Shown: positions 15,701-24,691 of the stretch, piece after piece
Layout: every line of letters starts with the position of its first letter
How positions within the stretch are numbered: the stretch's first letter is position 1
Program-made: the position numbers and the translations under genes
The notes under the pieces: model-generated
Told to the model about the DNA's origin: nothing
What the model saw: the letters and a program-made list of their open reading frames with translations, nothing else
Database searches by the model: none
Assembly: GCA_023954045.1 (NCBI GenBank)
Contig: JAMLIR010000024.1
Span: forward strand, 1 to 64,000
Length of the DNA stretch: 64,000 nt
Direction of reading: 5' to 3'
Source: Burkholderiaceae bacterium
Lineage (GTDB): Bacteria; Pseudomonadota; Gammaproteobacteria; Burkholderiales; Burkholderiaceae_E

Positions 15701-16950
15701 TCGAGTCGCTCAATCGCGATTGCCTGTGCATCAGCCTGGACGAGCAGGCGCTGGCTCGCGCGCTCGAGTCCGAGTTCGGCTCGCCCGGCCTGTTCGCACT
15801 GGTGCGCGAGCGCTGCCCGTACCTGTTCTCGGCGCAGCCGGTGTTCGTGTCGCGCGCTCACCTCGACCGCATGGCCCGCACGATCGCCGCGATCGAGTCG
15901 GTCGTCGCGCTGCCGGCCTGGCGCGACACCGTGCTCGCGCGCGCGCCGTCGATCGCCCGCCACGACGGCGGCGCGCGCGGCGTGTTCCTGGGGTACGACT
16001 TCCACCTCGATCGGGACGGGCTCGGGCTGATCGAGATCAACACCAACGCCGGCGGCGCGATGCTCAATGCAGCGCTGGCCCGCGCACAGCGCAGCTGCTG
16101 CGAGGCGATGGAGCAGCTCGTGCCCAGGTTCCAGCACGTCATCGCGTTCGAGCGCGAGATCTTCGCGATGTTCGAGGCCGAATGGCGGCGCGCCGGCCGC
16201 ACGCGGCCGCTTCGCCGGATCGCGATCGTCGACGCGTCGCCGCAGCAGCAGTACCTCTATCCCGAGTTCGTGCTGTTTCGCGGGCTGTTCGAGCGCCGCG
16301 GCGTGCCGGCGATCATCGTCGATCCCTCGTCGCTCGAGCTGCACGACGGCGAGTTGCGCCACGACGGCCTGCCGCTCGACCTGGTCTACAACCGGCTCAC
16401 CGACTTCTATTTCGAGGAGCCGGCCAGCGCGGCCCTGCGCGACGCGTGGCTCTCCGACGCGGCAGTGGTGACGCCGCATCCGCGCGCGCACGCGCTTTAT
16501 GCCGACAAGCGCAACCTCGTGCTGCTGAGCGACGACGCGAGCCTGGCCGGGCTCGGCGTCGACGCCGGCACGCGCGAGGTGCTGCTTGCGGGCGTCCCGA
16601 AGACCGAGCTGGTCGAAGCTGCCAGCGCCGATCGGCTCTGGGCCGCGCGCCGCGGCCTGTTCTTCAAGCCCGTCGCCGGCTACGGCGGCCGGGCCGCGTA
16701 TCGCGGCGACAAGCTGACGCGGCGCGCGTGGGAGGACATCGCGGGCGGCGGCTACGTCGCGCAGCGCTATGCGGCGCCCGGCGAGCGCGCGATCGACGTC
16801 GAAGATCCGGCGCGGATGCTGAAGTTCGACCTGCGCAACTACGTCTACGACGGCGCCGTGCAGTGGGTCGCGGCGCGCCTGTACCAGGGGCAGACGACCA
16901 ACTTCCGCACGCCGGGCGGCGGCTTCGCGCCGGTGTACAGCACGCCCTGA
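15697..16950 (+). CDS. ATP-grasp-like protein of unknown function
   Basis: A 417-residue protein that I cannot match to a characterised enzyme. The GTG start overlaps the MFS stop. The sequence has features of circularly permuted ATP-grasp or glutathionylspermidine-synthase-like enzymes: YDFHLDRDGLGLIEINTNAGG (acidic and Asn residues of a metal site), LVYNRLTDFYFEEP, a lysine and glycine-loop segment LFFKPVAGYGGRAAYRG, an E/R segment YVAQRYAAPGE, and LKFDLRNYVYDG. These suggest ATP-dependent ligation of a carboxylate to an amine or thiol. The tight coupling to a transporter suggests a small peptide-like metabolite. Confidence 0.6.
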   Translation: MIESLNRDCLCISLDEQALARALESEFGSPGLFALVRERCPYLFSAQPVFVSRAHLDRMARTIAAIESVVALPAWRDTVLARAPSIARHDGGARGVFLGYDFHLDRDGLGLIEINTNAGGAMLNAALARAQRSCCEAMEQLVPRFQHVIAFEREIFAMFEAEWRRAGRTRPLRRIAIVDASPQQQYLYPEFVLFRGLFERRGVPAIIVDPSSLELHDGELRHDGLPLDLVYNRLTDFYFEEPASAALRDAWLSDAAVVTPHPRAHALYADKRNLVLLSDDASLAGLGVDAGTREVLLAGVPKTELVEAASADRLWAARRGLFFKPVAGYGGRAAYRGDKLTRRAWEDIAGGGYVAQRYAAPGERAIDVEDPARMLKFDLRNYVYDGAVQWVAARLYQGQTTNFRTPGGGFAPVYSTP

Positions 16951-16977
16951 GCCCGGCGTCGCGTCCGTGCGCTCAGG
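16946..16977. terminator. Inverted repeat spanning convergent stops
   Basis: CCTGAGC (16946-16952) and GCTCAGG (16971-16977) are exact complements with an 18-base spacer. The arms include the TGA of the ATP-grasp-like gene and the stop of the convergent nitronate monooxygenase gene. There is no T run. Confidence 0.4.
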
Positions 16978-17974
16978 CTGCGCGCTGCCTCGTCGCGGGC
17001 AGCCACGCGCCGCGCAGCGCGTTCATCGACTCCCACGCCGCCTCGTACTCGCGCCCGAGCCGCTCGACCAGCTCGGCGGCGCCCGGGACGTCGTGCACCG
17101 CGCCGATACCCTGTCCGCAGCCCCAGATCGTCTTCCAGGCCTTCGGCTTCTCGCGTTCCGAGCCGAAGCTCATCTTCGACGGGTCGCTGACCGGCAGGTT
17201 GTCGGGGTCCAGGCCAGCGTTGCGGATCGAAGGCTTCAGGTAATTGCCGAGCACGCCGGTGAACAGGTTCGTGTAGACGATGTCCTCGGCCGACGACTCG
17301 ACGATCATGCGTTTGTAGGCCTCGTCGGCGCGGGCCTCCTTCGTCGCGATGAAGGCCGAGCCGATGTAGGCGAGGTCGGCGCCGATCGCCTGCGCCGCGA
17401 GCACCGAGCGGCCGGTGGCGATTGCGCCCGACAGCAGCAGCGGCCCGTCGAACCACGCGCGGATCTCCTGCACCAGCGCGAACGGCGACAGGCCACCGGC
17501 GTGGCCGCCGGCGCCGGCCGCGACTGCGATCAGGCCGTCGGCGCCCTTGTCGATCGCCTTGTGCGCGAAGGTGTCGTTGATGATGTCGTGCAGCACGATG
17601 CCGCCGTAGCCGTGCACCGCGTCGTTGACCTCGACGCGCGCGCCCAGCGAGGTGATGACGATCGGCACCCGGTACTTCACGCACAGCGCCAGGTCGTGCT
17701 CGAGCCGGTCGTTCGACTTGTGCACGATCTGGTTCACCGCGAACGGCGCGGCCGGGCGGTCGGGATGGCGGCGGTCGTGCTCGGCGAGCTCTTCGGTGAT
17801 CTGCTGCAGCCATTGCTCGAGCTGCTCGGCGGGCCGGGCGTTGAGTGCCGGGAACGAGCCGACGATGCCGGCCTTGCACTGCGCGATGACCAGGTCGGGG
17901 TTCGAAATGATGAACAGCGGCGAGCCGACGATCGGCAGGCGAAGCTTGTCTTTCAGGATCGGGGGCAGGCTCAT
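16973..17974 (-). CDS. Nitronate monooxygenase (2-nitropropane dioxygenase family)
   Basis: A 333-residue FMN-dependent TIM-barrel enzyme of the NMO family, oxidising alkyl nitronates. Visible features are the N-terminal LRLPIVGSPLFIIS, the phosphate-binding region AVAAGAGGHAGGLSPFALV, LLLSGAIATGRSVLAAQAIGAD and YIGSAFIATKEA. The ATG at 17972-17974 is preceded by GGAGAG at a good distance and is preferred over an in-frame ATG 21 codons further upstream. It is monocistronic between convergent and divergent neighbours. Confidence 0.88.
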   Translation of the reverse strand: MSLPPILKDKLRLPIVGSPLFIISNPDLVIAQCKAGIVGSFPALNARPAEQLEQWLQQITEELAEHDRRHPDRPAAPFAVNQIVHKSNDRLEHDLALCVKYRVPIVITSLGARVEVNDAVHGYGGIVLHDIINDTFAHKAIDKGADGLIAVAAGAGGHAGGLSPFALVQEIRAWFDGPLLLSGAIATGRSVLAAQAIGADLAYIGSAFIATKEARADEAYKRMIVESSAEDIVYTNLFTGVLGNYLKPSIRNAGLDPDNLPVSDPSKMSFGSEREKPKAWKTIWGCGQGIGAVHDVPGAAELVERLGREYEAAWESMNALRGAWLPATRQRAA

Positions 17975-18120
17975 GACGGGCGACTCTCCGCGTTTTGCTT
18001 GATGCGCTTCATGTTCGCGCAACGCGCATGGTGCCACCTTCCGGTCGCGCGAGGTGCCCGGCGATACAATCGCCCGATGCGCGATCGGCCTCCAGGTCCC
18101 GGCACACGGGCGTGCCCGAC

Positions 18121-19314
18121 ATGACCGCCGCCGGGCCCGAGCGCGCGCGCGGCCGCGCGATCGTCCTGGTCGGCGCCGGCATGGTGGCGGCGCTCAACGT
18201 CGGCAAGCTGCCCCCGGCGCTGCCCGCGCTGCAGCACGAGTTCGGGCTGTCGCTCGTGCAGGTCAGCTGGATGGTTTCGCTGTTCCTGCTCGGCTCGGCG
18301 CTGTTCGGCATCGTCGGCGGCTCGCTCGCCGATCGCTTCGACCCGCGGCGCGTGATGATCGGCGGCCTGCTGCTGACGGCGTTCACCGGCGCGCTGGGCG
18401 CGCTGGCCCCGGACGCGACGGTGCTGTTCGCGAGCCGGGCGCTCGAGAGCGTCGCGTTCATGCTCACCGTGCTGCCGGTGCCCGCGCTGCTGCGCGAGGC
18501 GGTGCCGGGCGCTTCGCTGCGCGGCTGGCTCGGCGTCTGGGCGACCTACATGCCCACCGGCATGAGCGCGGCGCTGTTCTTCGCGCCTGCGCTGATGGCC
18601 GTAGCCGGATGGCGTGGCGCCTGGGCGTTCTGCGCGGCAGTGGCCGCGGCCTGGGCGGTGCTGGTCGCGATGACGCAGCCGCGCCGCGCGGCCCACGCGG
18701 CGGCGCCCGCCCCGATCGCTGCACTCGCGGCCGCGACGCTGCGCTCGCGCGGACCGTGGCTGCTCGCGCTGTGCTTCGCGTTCTATGCGGGCCAGTTCAC
18801 CGGCATCTTCAGCTTCCTGCCCAGCGTCTACCGCGAGTACGGCATCTCCGCGCAGCTCGGTGCGTCGCTCACCGCAGTGGCCGTGGCGAGCAACGGCGGC
18901 GGAGGGCTCGCTGCCGGCCTGCTGCTGCAGCGAGGGGTCGATCGCGCGACGCTGATCGTGGTCGTGGGCATCACGATGGCGGGCTGCGCGTGGGTCGCGT
19001 TCGGCAGCAGCCTGGGTTTCGGCTGGCGCTATGCGGCGATCGTCGCGCTGTCGACGATCGGCGGCCTGATCCCGGGCACGCTGTTCGCGACCGCGCCGTT
19101 CTACGCGCCTTCGATCGCGGCAGTCTCGACGACGGTCGGCCTGATGCAGCAGGGCTCGGGTCTCGGCCAGATCGTGTTGCCGCCCGCGATCGCGGCGCTT
19201 GCGCAATACAGCGGCGGCTGGAGTTCGACGTGGATCGCGACCGGCGCGGCGGCGCTGGTGACGGTGGCGCTGGGCCTGATGATCGGGCGCTACGACGCGG
19301 TCAGGCCGCGCTGA
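18121..19314 (+). CDS. MFS transporter, CynX/NimT-like
   Basis: A 397-residue major facilitator with 12 helices. The N-terminal part reads VGKLPPALPALQHEFGLSL, and the helix 2-3 loop is GGSLADRFDPRRVMIGG. The second half contains FYAGQFTGIFSFLPSVYREYG. The substrate is unknown. A TACAAT at 18065-18070 could be its -10 box, but no good -35 is present. The TGA stop lies inside an 18-bp palindrome shared with ccmH. Confidence 0.83.
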   Translation: MTAAGPERARGRAIVLVGAGMVAALNVGKLPPALPALQHEFGLSLVQVSWMVSLFLLGSALFGIVGGSLADRFDPRRVMIGGLLLTAFTGALGALAPDATVLFASRALESVAFMLTVLPVPALLREAVPGASLRGWLGVWATYMPTGMSAALFFAPALMAVAGWRGAWAFCAAVAAAWAVLVAMTQPRRAAHAAAPAPIAALAAATLRSRGPWLLALCFAFYAGQFTGIFSFLPSVYREYGISAQLGASLTAVAVASNGGGGLAAGLLLQRGVDRATLIVVVGITMAGCAWVAFGSSLGFGWRYAAIVALSTIGGLIPGTLFATAPFYAPSIAAVSTTVGLMQQGSGLGQIVLPPAIAALAQYSGGWSSTWIATGAAALVTVALGLMIGRYDAVRPR

Positions 19315-19329
19315 GCCGCCGGCGGCTCA
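19312..19329. terminator. 18-bp perfect palindrome joining two convergent stop codons
   Basis: TGAGCCGCCGGCGGCTCA is a perfect palindrome. Its first three bases are the TGA of the plus-strand MFS gene and its last three are the stop of minus-strand ccmH. As RNA it folds into a 7-bp stem with a CCGG loop in either direction. There is no T run. Confidence 0.5.
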
Positions 19330-19929
19330 CTCGTCGAGCAGGCGCCGCGCGCGGTCGAGGTCGGGCGCCGGCGCCGTCGCCGGCCGGCCGCGTCGCTGGA
19401 CGCGCCACCAGACGAACGCGCCGACCAGCAGCAGCGCGAACGGCCCGAGCCACAGCAGCCAGGTGTTGCGCTGAACCGGCGGCCGGTACAGCACGAAGTC
19501 GCCGTAGCGCTGCACCAGGTACGCCTTGATCTCGTCGTTGCTGCGCCCGGCCTGGATCATCGCCTCGACCTGGTGCCGCAGGTCGGCGGCGAGTTCGGCG
19601 TTGGAGTCGGCCAGCGTCTGGTTCTGGCAGACGAGGCAGCGCAGCTCCTCGGCGAGCCGGTGGTAGCGGTCGCGCTGCTCGGGCGAAGTCAGGATGCCGG
19701 TGTCGGTGGGCCCCGCAGCGGGGGCCGCCGCCGGTGCGGTCGTTGCGGCGGGCGCTGCGGTTGCCGCTGCCCCCGCGGCGGGCGCCGTCGGAGTCGGCGT
19801 GTCGGCCGCGCGTGCAGTGCCCGGGAGCCACGCTGCGGCGACCGCCAGCGCAAGCGCTGCGAGCAGCGCGGCGAGGCCGCCTGCGTGCCGGCGGTGCGCC
19901 GGCGTGCGAATCGTGGCGGGCGCGCGCAT
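19327..19929 (-). CDS. ccmH: Cytochrome c maturation protein CcmH (thiol reductase subunit)
   Basis: A 200-residue periplasmic, membrane-anchored thiol-disulfide protein that reduces apocytochrome c before haem attachment. A signal or anchor helix near residues 15-40 is followed by a long Ala/Thr/Pro linker (about residues 43-75, unusually long), the active site LRCLVCQNQ with its CxxC, the NDEIKAYLVQRYGDFVLY segment, and a C-terminal membrane helix. It starts at 19929, overlapping the ccmG stop. The TPR half found in some CcmH proteins is encoded separately as ccmI at the other end of the operon. Confidence 0.92.
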   Translation of the reverse strand: MRAPATIRTPAHRRHAGGLAALLAALALAVAAAWLPGTARAADTPTPTAPAAGAAATAAPAATTAPAAAPAAGPTDTGILTSPEQRDRYHRLAEELRCLVCQNQTLADSNAELAADLRHQVEAMIQAGRSNDEIKAYLVQRYGDFVLYRPPVQRNTWLLWLGPFALLLVGAFVWWRVQRRGRPATAPAPDLDRARRLLDE

Positions 19930-20462
19930 CACGAGCCCCGCAGTTGCCGCGCCATCGGCAGCAGTTTCGTCTGCAGCAGCTCGGGCGTCACCGGCCCGAC
20001 CTGCTTGAAGCGGATCACGCCTTGCTTGTCGATCAGGAAGGTCTCCGGCGCCCCGTAGACGCCGTAGTCGATCGCGACGCCGCCCTTGATGTCGCTCACG
20101 ACGACGGCGTACGGGTTGCCGAGCTTCCTCAACCAGGCGATCGAGTTGTCCGGCATGTCCTTCCACGCGAGCCCGACGATCGGCAATTCGCCGGTCTTCG
20201 CGAGCTCGTTGAACACCGGATGCTCGACCTGGCAGGCCGCGCACCACGATCCCCAGACGTTGAGCAACCAGACCTGGCCTCGCATCGCTTCGGGGGTCCA
20301 GGTGCGCGACAGGTCGTGCGTGACCGGCAGCGAGAACATCGGCGCCGGCTTGCCGATCAGCGGCGACGGGATCTCGCGAGGATCGTGATCGAGCCCCTTC
20401 AACAGGAACCACGCGATCGCCGCGAAGATCGCCACCGGGATCAGGAAACGCAGCGTCCTCAT
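19929..20462 (-). CDS. ccmG: Thioredoxin-like CcmG/DsbE
   Basis: A 177-residue membrane-anchored periplasmic thioredoxin. The N-terminal helix is FLIPVAIFAAIAWFLL. The active site WGSWCAACQVEHP has CxxC, and the cis-proline region is YGAPETFLID. It keeps the CcmH/apocytochrome thiols reduced. The start ATG overlaps (ATGA) the stop of a 14-codon mini-ORF that itself overlaps the ccmF stop. Confidence 0.95.
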   Translation of the reverse strand: MRTLRFLIPVAIFAAIAWFLLKGLDHDPREIPSPLIGKPAPMFSLPVTHDLSRTWTPEAMRGQVWLLNVWGSWCAACQVEHPVFNELAKTGELPIVGLAWKDMPDNSIAWLRKLGNPYAVVVSDIKGGVAIDYGVYGAPETFLIDKQGVIRFKQVGPVTPELLQTKLLPMARQLRGS

Positions 20463-20503
20463 CGCGACGCACTCCGGGCGAGCCGACGCACGTCGTCGAT
20501 CAT
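20459..20503 (-). CDS. 14-codon coupling mini-ORF between ccmF and ccmG
   Basis: On the minus strand the ccmF stop overlaps an ATG (ATGA), and the resulting frame reads MIDDVRRLARSASR and stops at a TGA that overlaps the ccmG ATG (again ATGA). A strong ribosome binding site, CCCGGAGGA, lies nine bases before the mini-ORF ATG, inside the end of ccmF. The arrangement lets ribosomes pass from ccmF to ccmG by two re-initiation steps. Whether the peptide itself has a role is unknown. Confidence 0.5.
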   Translation of the reverse strand: MIDDVRRLARSASR

Positions 20504-22497
20504 GCGGCCTGTCCTCCGGGCACTGCGCGGGCCTCGCGCTCGACCGCGCGCCGGCGATAGCGGCGATCGGACGCGGCGACGAAGCCGCCGATGGCCATGA
20601 TCACGCAGCCGAGCCAGATCCAGTTGACGAAAGGTTTGACGTGCGCGCGCACGACCCAGGCGCGGTCGCCGAGCGGTTCGCCCATCGACAGGTAGACGTC
20701 GCGCAGCAGGCTGCGGTCGATTGCGGCCTCGGTCATCGGCATCGACGACGCGCGATAGACGCGCTTCTCGGGCGAGAGGATCGCGATCGGCGCGGCGTCT
20801 GCGGCGCCGGCCCGGCGAATCTCGAAGCGCCCGCGCGTCGCGTCGTAGTTCGGGCCCGAGACCGGCGAGAGTCCGACGAAGTGGATGTCGTAGCCGCCCA
20901 GTTCGATGCGCTGGCCGACTTCCATCCGCAGTTCGCGGCCGCTCTCGTAGCTGGTGACGAGCGTGACGCCGGCGACGAACACCGCGACGCCCAGGTGCGC
21001 GACGTGCATCCCCCACGCGCTCGCAGGGTGCAGGCCGACGCGGCGCAGCGACAGCCGGCCGTCCGCGCCGCGAAGCATGTCGCGCACCGCGACCGCGACG
21101 CAGGCCGCGATCCACAGCGCGAACATCAGGCCGAGGCTGGTCATCGGCCTGAAGCCGTCGACGGTGAGCGGCAGCAGCAGCGCGGCGATCACCGACGCGG
21201 CCAGCGCCCAGCGCAGCCGCGCGACGAGGTCGGGCAGCTCGGCCTTCTTCCAGCGCGCGAGCGGCCCCACGCCCATCAGGAACAGCGCCGGCGCCATCAA
21301 TGGGTAGAACACCGCGTCGAAGTAGGGCGGACCGACCGAGATCTTGCCCATGCCCAGCGTGTCGAGCACCAGCGGGTAGAGGGTGCCGAGCAGCACCGCC
21401 GCCATCGCCACCGTGAGCAGCACGTTGTTCGCGAGCAGCAGCGACTCGCGCGAGACCGCGCCGAAGCCCGGCCCGTTGCCGATCGCCGGCGCGCGCCAGG
21501 CGAACAGCAGCAGCGAGCCGCCGACCACGATCGCGAGGAACACCAGGATGAACACGCCGCGCGCCGGATCGGTCGCGAACGCGTGCACCGAGGTGAGCAC
21601 GCCCGAGCGCACGAGGAACGTGCCGAGCAGGCTCAGGCTGAAGCCGACGATCGCCAGCAGCACGGTCCAGCTCCGGAACGTGCCGCGCTTCTCGGCCACC
21701 GACAGCGAGTGGATCAGCGCGGTGGCAATCAGCCACGGCATGAACGATGCGTTCTCGACCGGATCCCAGAACCACCAGCCGCCCCAGCCCAGCTCGTAGT
21801 AGGCCCAGAACGAGCCGAGCGCGATGCCCAGCGTGAGGAAGCACCAGGCGATCGTGGTCCAGGGGCGCGCCCAGCGCGCCCAGGCCGCGTCGAAGCGCCC
21901 GCCGATCAGGCCGGCGACCGAGAACGCGAAGGCGACCGACAGCCCGACGTAGCCCATGTAGAGAAGCGGCGGGTGGAACACCATGCCGGGATCCTGCAGC
22001 AGCGGGTTCAGGTCGCGGCCGTCGGGGGCCGGCGGGACCAGCCGCTCGAACGGGTTCGACGTGAACAGCAGGAACAGCAGGAAGCCGACTGCGACCAGCC
22101 CCATCGTCGAGAGGATGCGCGCGCGCAGCAGCGCCGGCAGCGACTCCGAAAGCAGCGCGACCGCTCCGGTCCAGCACGACAGGATCAGCACCCAGAGCAG
22201 CATCGATCCTTCGTGCGAGCCCCAGGTGGCCGCGATCCGGTAGGGCAGCGGCAGGTTCAGGTTCGAATGCGTGGCCACGAGCGAGACGCTGAAGTCGTTG
22301 CCGACGAACAGCGCCGCGAGCGATCCGAACGCGAACACCGCCAGAGCCATCAGCGTCAGCGCGGCGGGGCGCGCGATCCCCATCAGCCGCGCGCCGGTCG
22401 CGCCGCGCATCGCGCTGCCCAGCATCGGCAGCACGCCGAGCGCCAGCGACACTGCGAGTGCCAGTGCCAGCGCGAATTGTCCGAGTTCGGCGATCAT
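20500..22497 (-). CDS. ccmF: Haem lyase subunit CcmF
   Basis: A 665-residue polytopic membrane protein of the haem-handling superfamily, of normal family length. It contains the tryptophan-rich WWD motif WGGWWFWDPVENASFMPWL, preceded by conserved NPF and HPPLLYMGYVG, and many membrane helices. It moves haem from CcmE to apocytochrome c together with CcmH/CcmI. The ATG at 22495-22497 has GGAGG upstream. About 58 bp separate it from ccmE, the largest gap in this operon. Confidence 0.96.
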   Translation of the reverse strand: MIAELGQFALALALAVSLALGVLPMLGSAMRGATGARLMGIARPAALTLMALAVFAFGSLAALFVGNDFSVSLVATHSNLNLPLPYRIAATWGSHEGSMLLWVLILSCWTGAVALLSESLPALLRARILSTMGLVAVGFLLFLLFTSNPFERLVPPAPDGRDLNPLLQDPGMVFHPPLLYMGYVGLSVAFAFSVAGLIGGRFDAAWARWARPWTTIAWCFLTLGIALGSFWAYYELGWGGWWFWDPVENASFMPWLIATALIHSLSVAEKRGTFRSWTVLLAIVGFSLSLLGTFLVRSGVLTSVHAFATDPARGVFILVFLAIVVGGSLLLFAWRAPAIGNGPGFGAVSRESLLLANNVLLTVAMAAVLLGTLYPLVLDTLGMGKISVGPPYFDAVFYPLMAPALFLMGVGPLARWKKAELPDLVARLRWALAASVIAALLLPLTVDGFRPMTSLGLMFALWIAACVAVAVRDMLRGADGRLSLRRVGLHPASAWGMHVAHLGVAVFVAGVTLVTSYESGRELRMEVGQRIELGGYDIHFVGLSPVSGPNYDATRGRFEIRRAGAADAAPIAILSPEKRVYRASSMPMTEAAIDRSLLRDVYLSMGEPLGDRAWVVRAHVKPFVNWIWLGCVIMAIGGFVAASDRRYRRRAVEREARAVPGGQAA

Positions 22498-22555
22498 GCC
22501 TGCCTCCGTGACGGGTCGATCGGCCGCTGCGCCGGCCGTGCGTCGCAGCGATCGT

Positions 22556-23023
22556 TCACTGCTTCGGCGCCTGCTGGAACTGCGCCGGCGCGCCCACCGG
22601 GTGGCCGGCGCGCTTGAGCGCCTCGGCCGCTTCGGGCGGCATGTAGTTCTCGTCGTGCTTGGCCAGCACCTCGCGCGCCTTGAACGTGCCGTCGTGTTCG
22701 AGCGTGCCCTGCGCGACCACGCCGCGACCCTCCTTGAACAGGTCGGGCAGGATGCCGGTGTAGGCGACCTGGATGGTCTTGGCGTTGTCGGTGACCGCGA
22801 AGGTGACCGTCGTGCCGTCGCCGACGCGCTTGACGCTCTCGGGCACCACCAGCCCGCCGATCCGGAACGGCTTGCCCTTCGGGGCCTCGCCGTCGACGAT
22901 CTGCGTCGGCGTGTAGAAGAACACCAGGTTGCTGCGGAACGCGTTGAGCACCAGCGTCGCGGCGACCGCCAGCGCGCCCAGCCCGGCCACGATCCACAGC
23001 ATGCGCTTGTGACGCGGTTTCAT
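22556..23023 (-). CDS. ccmE: Haem chaperone CcmE
   Basis: A 155-residue periplasmic haem chaperone with one N-terminal membrane helix ([19 protein letters not shown]) and a beta-barrel domain. The haem-binding histidine is in [12 protein letters not shown]. The start at 23021-23023 follows GGAGAAG and overlaps the ccmD stop (ATGA). Confidence 0.95.
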   Translation of the reverse strand: MKPRHKRMLWIVAGLGALAVAATLVLNAFRSNLVFFYTPTQIVDGEAPKGKPFRIGGLVVPESVKRVGDGTTVTFAVTDNAKTIQVAYTGILPDLFKEGRGVVAQGTLEHDGTFKAREVLAKHDENYMPPEAAEALKRAGHPVGAPAQFQQAPKQ

Positions 23024-23211
23024 CGATTCGCTTCTCCGGGGCGCGCGGCCCCCGCCATCGAGCGCTCGGCGCGCATCTCGGCCACGCGCCGCAGGCTCTC
23101 GCGCCGGTGACGGCGCAGCCAGACCAGTTCGACGACCAGTGCGATCGCCAGCATTCCGTACGAGCTCCAGACGTAGAACCCGTAGCCGCCCATCGCGAGC
23201 CACTCGATCAT
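23020..23211 (-). CDS. ccmD: Haem exporter protein CcmD
   Basis: A 63-residue single-helix membrane protein. It begins [19 protein letters not shown], characteristic of CcmD, then has a helix and the basic stretch [11 protein letters not shown]. It helps release haem-loaded CcmE from the CcmABC complex. It overlaps ccmC and ccmE by four bases each. Confidence 0.92.
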   Translation of the reverse strand: MIEWLAMGGYGFYVWSSYGMLAIALVVELVWLRRHRRESLRRVAEMRAERSMAGAARPGEANR

Positions 23212-24002
23212 CGCGTCGCGGCCCCCGCCATGGTCGGCGCCGCGTCGCCGGCCTTTCCGAGTTCGCCGACCCAGGCGCTCAGCGCCTCGCGCTCGAGGAT
23301 GATGCTGCGCACGCGGTACAGCGCCACCGCGATCGTGTAGGCCCAGGCGGCCAGCGTCATCAGCAGCATCGCGGTCAGCATCGTGTGCGCCATCTTGGGC
23401 GCCGCCGTCATCGAGATCGACGAGCCCTGGTGCAGCGTGTTCCACCAGCGCACCGAGAAATAGATGATCGGAACGTTGATCGCGCCGACCAGCGCCAGCA
23501 GCGCCGCGGCGCGGTCGGCGCGGCGCGGGTCGTCGATCGACGCGCGCAACGCGATGAAGCCCAGGTACAGGAACAGCAGGATCAGCGTCGACGTGAGCCG
23601 CGCGTCCCAGACCCAGTAGGCGCCCCAGGTCGGTCGGCCCCAGAACGCGCCGGTCCACAGCGACACGAACGCGAACATCGCGCCGGTCGGGGCGAGCGCC
23701 TGCGCCATCATCGCCGACAGCCGGGTATTGAACGCGAGCGACATCGCGCACCAGAACGCCATCACCAGGTAGGTGAACATGGCCATCCAGGCGGCCGGCA
23801 CGTGGATGAAGATGATCCGGTAGGCCTCGCCCTGCTGCCAGTCGGTGGGCGCGACGAAGAACCCGATGTACAGGCCCGCGACCGCGAGGATCGCCGCGAC
23901 TGCGCCGAACCACGGGATCAGCGTGCCGGCCAGCGGGTAGAAGCTGGCAGGCGACGCGAACCGGAACCAGACGCTGCCGGTGCTGGACGAAGGGGTGCTC
24001 AT
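23208..24002 (-). CDS. ccmC: Haem transporter CcmC
   Basis: A 264-residue membrane protein with six helices and the WWD-type motif [13 protein letters not shown] between conserved histidines (FIHVPAAW and WNTLHQG). It presents haem to CcmE. It overlaps ccmD and ccmB by four bases at each end. Confidence 0.95.
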   Translation of the reverse strand: MSTPSSSTGSVWFRFASPASFYPLAGTLIPWFGAVAAILAVAGLYIGFFVAPTDWQQGEAYRIIFIHVPAAWMAMFTYLVMAFWCAMSLAFNTRLSAMMAQALAPTGAMFAFVSLWTGAFWGRPTWGAYWVWDARLTSTLILLFLYLGFIALRASIDDPRRADRAAALLALVGAINVPIIYFSVRWWNTLHQGSSISMTAAPKMAHTMLTAMLLMTLAAWAYTIAVALYRVRSIILEREALSAWVGELGKAGDAAPTMAGAATR

Positions 24003-24691
24003 TCGTGGGCGATTCTAACCGCCAGCGCGGTCGCAGCCGGCCCCAATACCCACGCCACGATCAGGCCGGCGCCCAGCAGCGACAGGTGGGCGTCGGCCCC
24101 CAGCCCCGACGTGAACGACTCCACTGCGCCGGCGCCGAAGATCAGCACCGGCACCGCCAGCGGCAGCACCAGCAGCGCCAGCAGCGACGAGCCGCCGCGC
24201 GCGCCCAGCGTGAGCGCGGCCGCGACGGCCCCGAGCCAGGACAGGATCGGCGTGCCGAGCGCCAGCGACGCCGCGAGCACCGCGATCGCGTCGGCAGGCA
24301 GGCCGAACTGCAGGCCGGCGACCGGCGACAGCAGCACCAGCGGCACGCCGGTGGCGAGCCAGTGCGCGAGCACCTTGCCGGCCACCAGCGCCGGCAGCGG
24401 CGCGGGCGCGAGCACCATCTGCTCGAGCGTGCCGTCGCCGTGGTCGGCCGCGAACAGGCGCGACAGCCCGAGCAGGCTCGCCAGCAGCGCGGCGACCCAG
24501 GCGATGCCGGGCGCGATCGCGCGCAGCAGCTGCGGATCGGGACTGACCGCGAGCGGGAACAGGCTGGTCACCAGCAGGAAGAACACCAGGATCACCGCGA
24601 GTTCGGCACGCGAGCGCATCGCCAGCCGCAGGTCGCGGCGGCACGCCCACCAGAGCGCGGGAAAGACGCCGGTGGCCGGCGTGTGCCTCAC
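23999..24691 (-). CDS. ccmB: Haem exporter permease CcmB
   Basis: A 230-residue ABC permease with six helices, including FFLLVTSLFPLAVSPD and the segment DHGDGTLEQMVLAP that is conserved in CcmB. The start is a GTG at 24689-24691 that overlaps the ccmA stop (GTGA). With CcmA it forms the ABC module that releases haem-bound CcmE from CcmC. Confidence 0.93.
   Translation of the reverse strand: MRHTPATGVFPALWWACRRDLRLAMRSRAELAVILVFFLLVTSLFPLAVSPDPQLLRAIAPGIAWVAALLASLLGLSRLFAADHGDGTLEQMVLAPAPLPALVAGKVLAHWLATGVPLVLLSPVAGLQFGLPADAIAVLAASLALGTPILSWLGAVAAALTLGARGGSSLLALLVLPLAVPVLIFGAGAVESFTSGLGADAHLSLLGAGLIVAWVLGPAATALAVRIAHE

Noticed and set aside
20641-22617. Long open frame antisense to ccmF
   Set aside because: Low-complexity Arg/Gln/Asp-rich translation, opposite a well-conserved gene.
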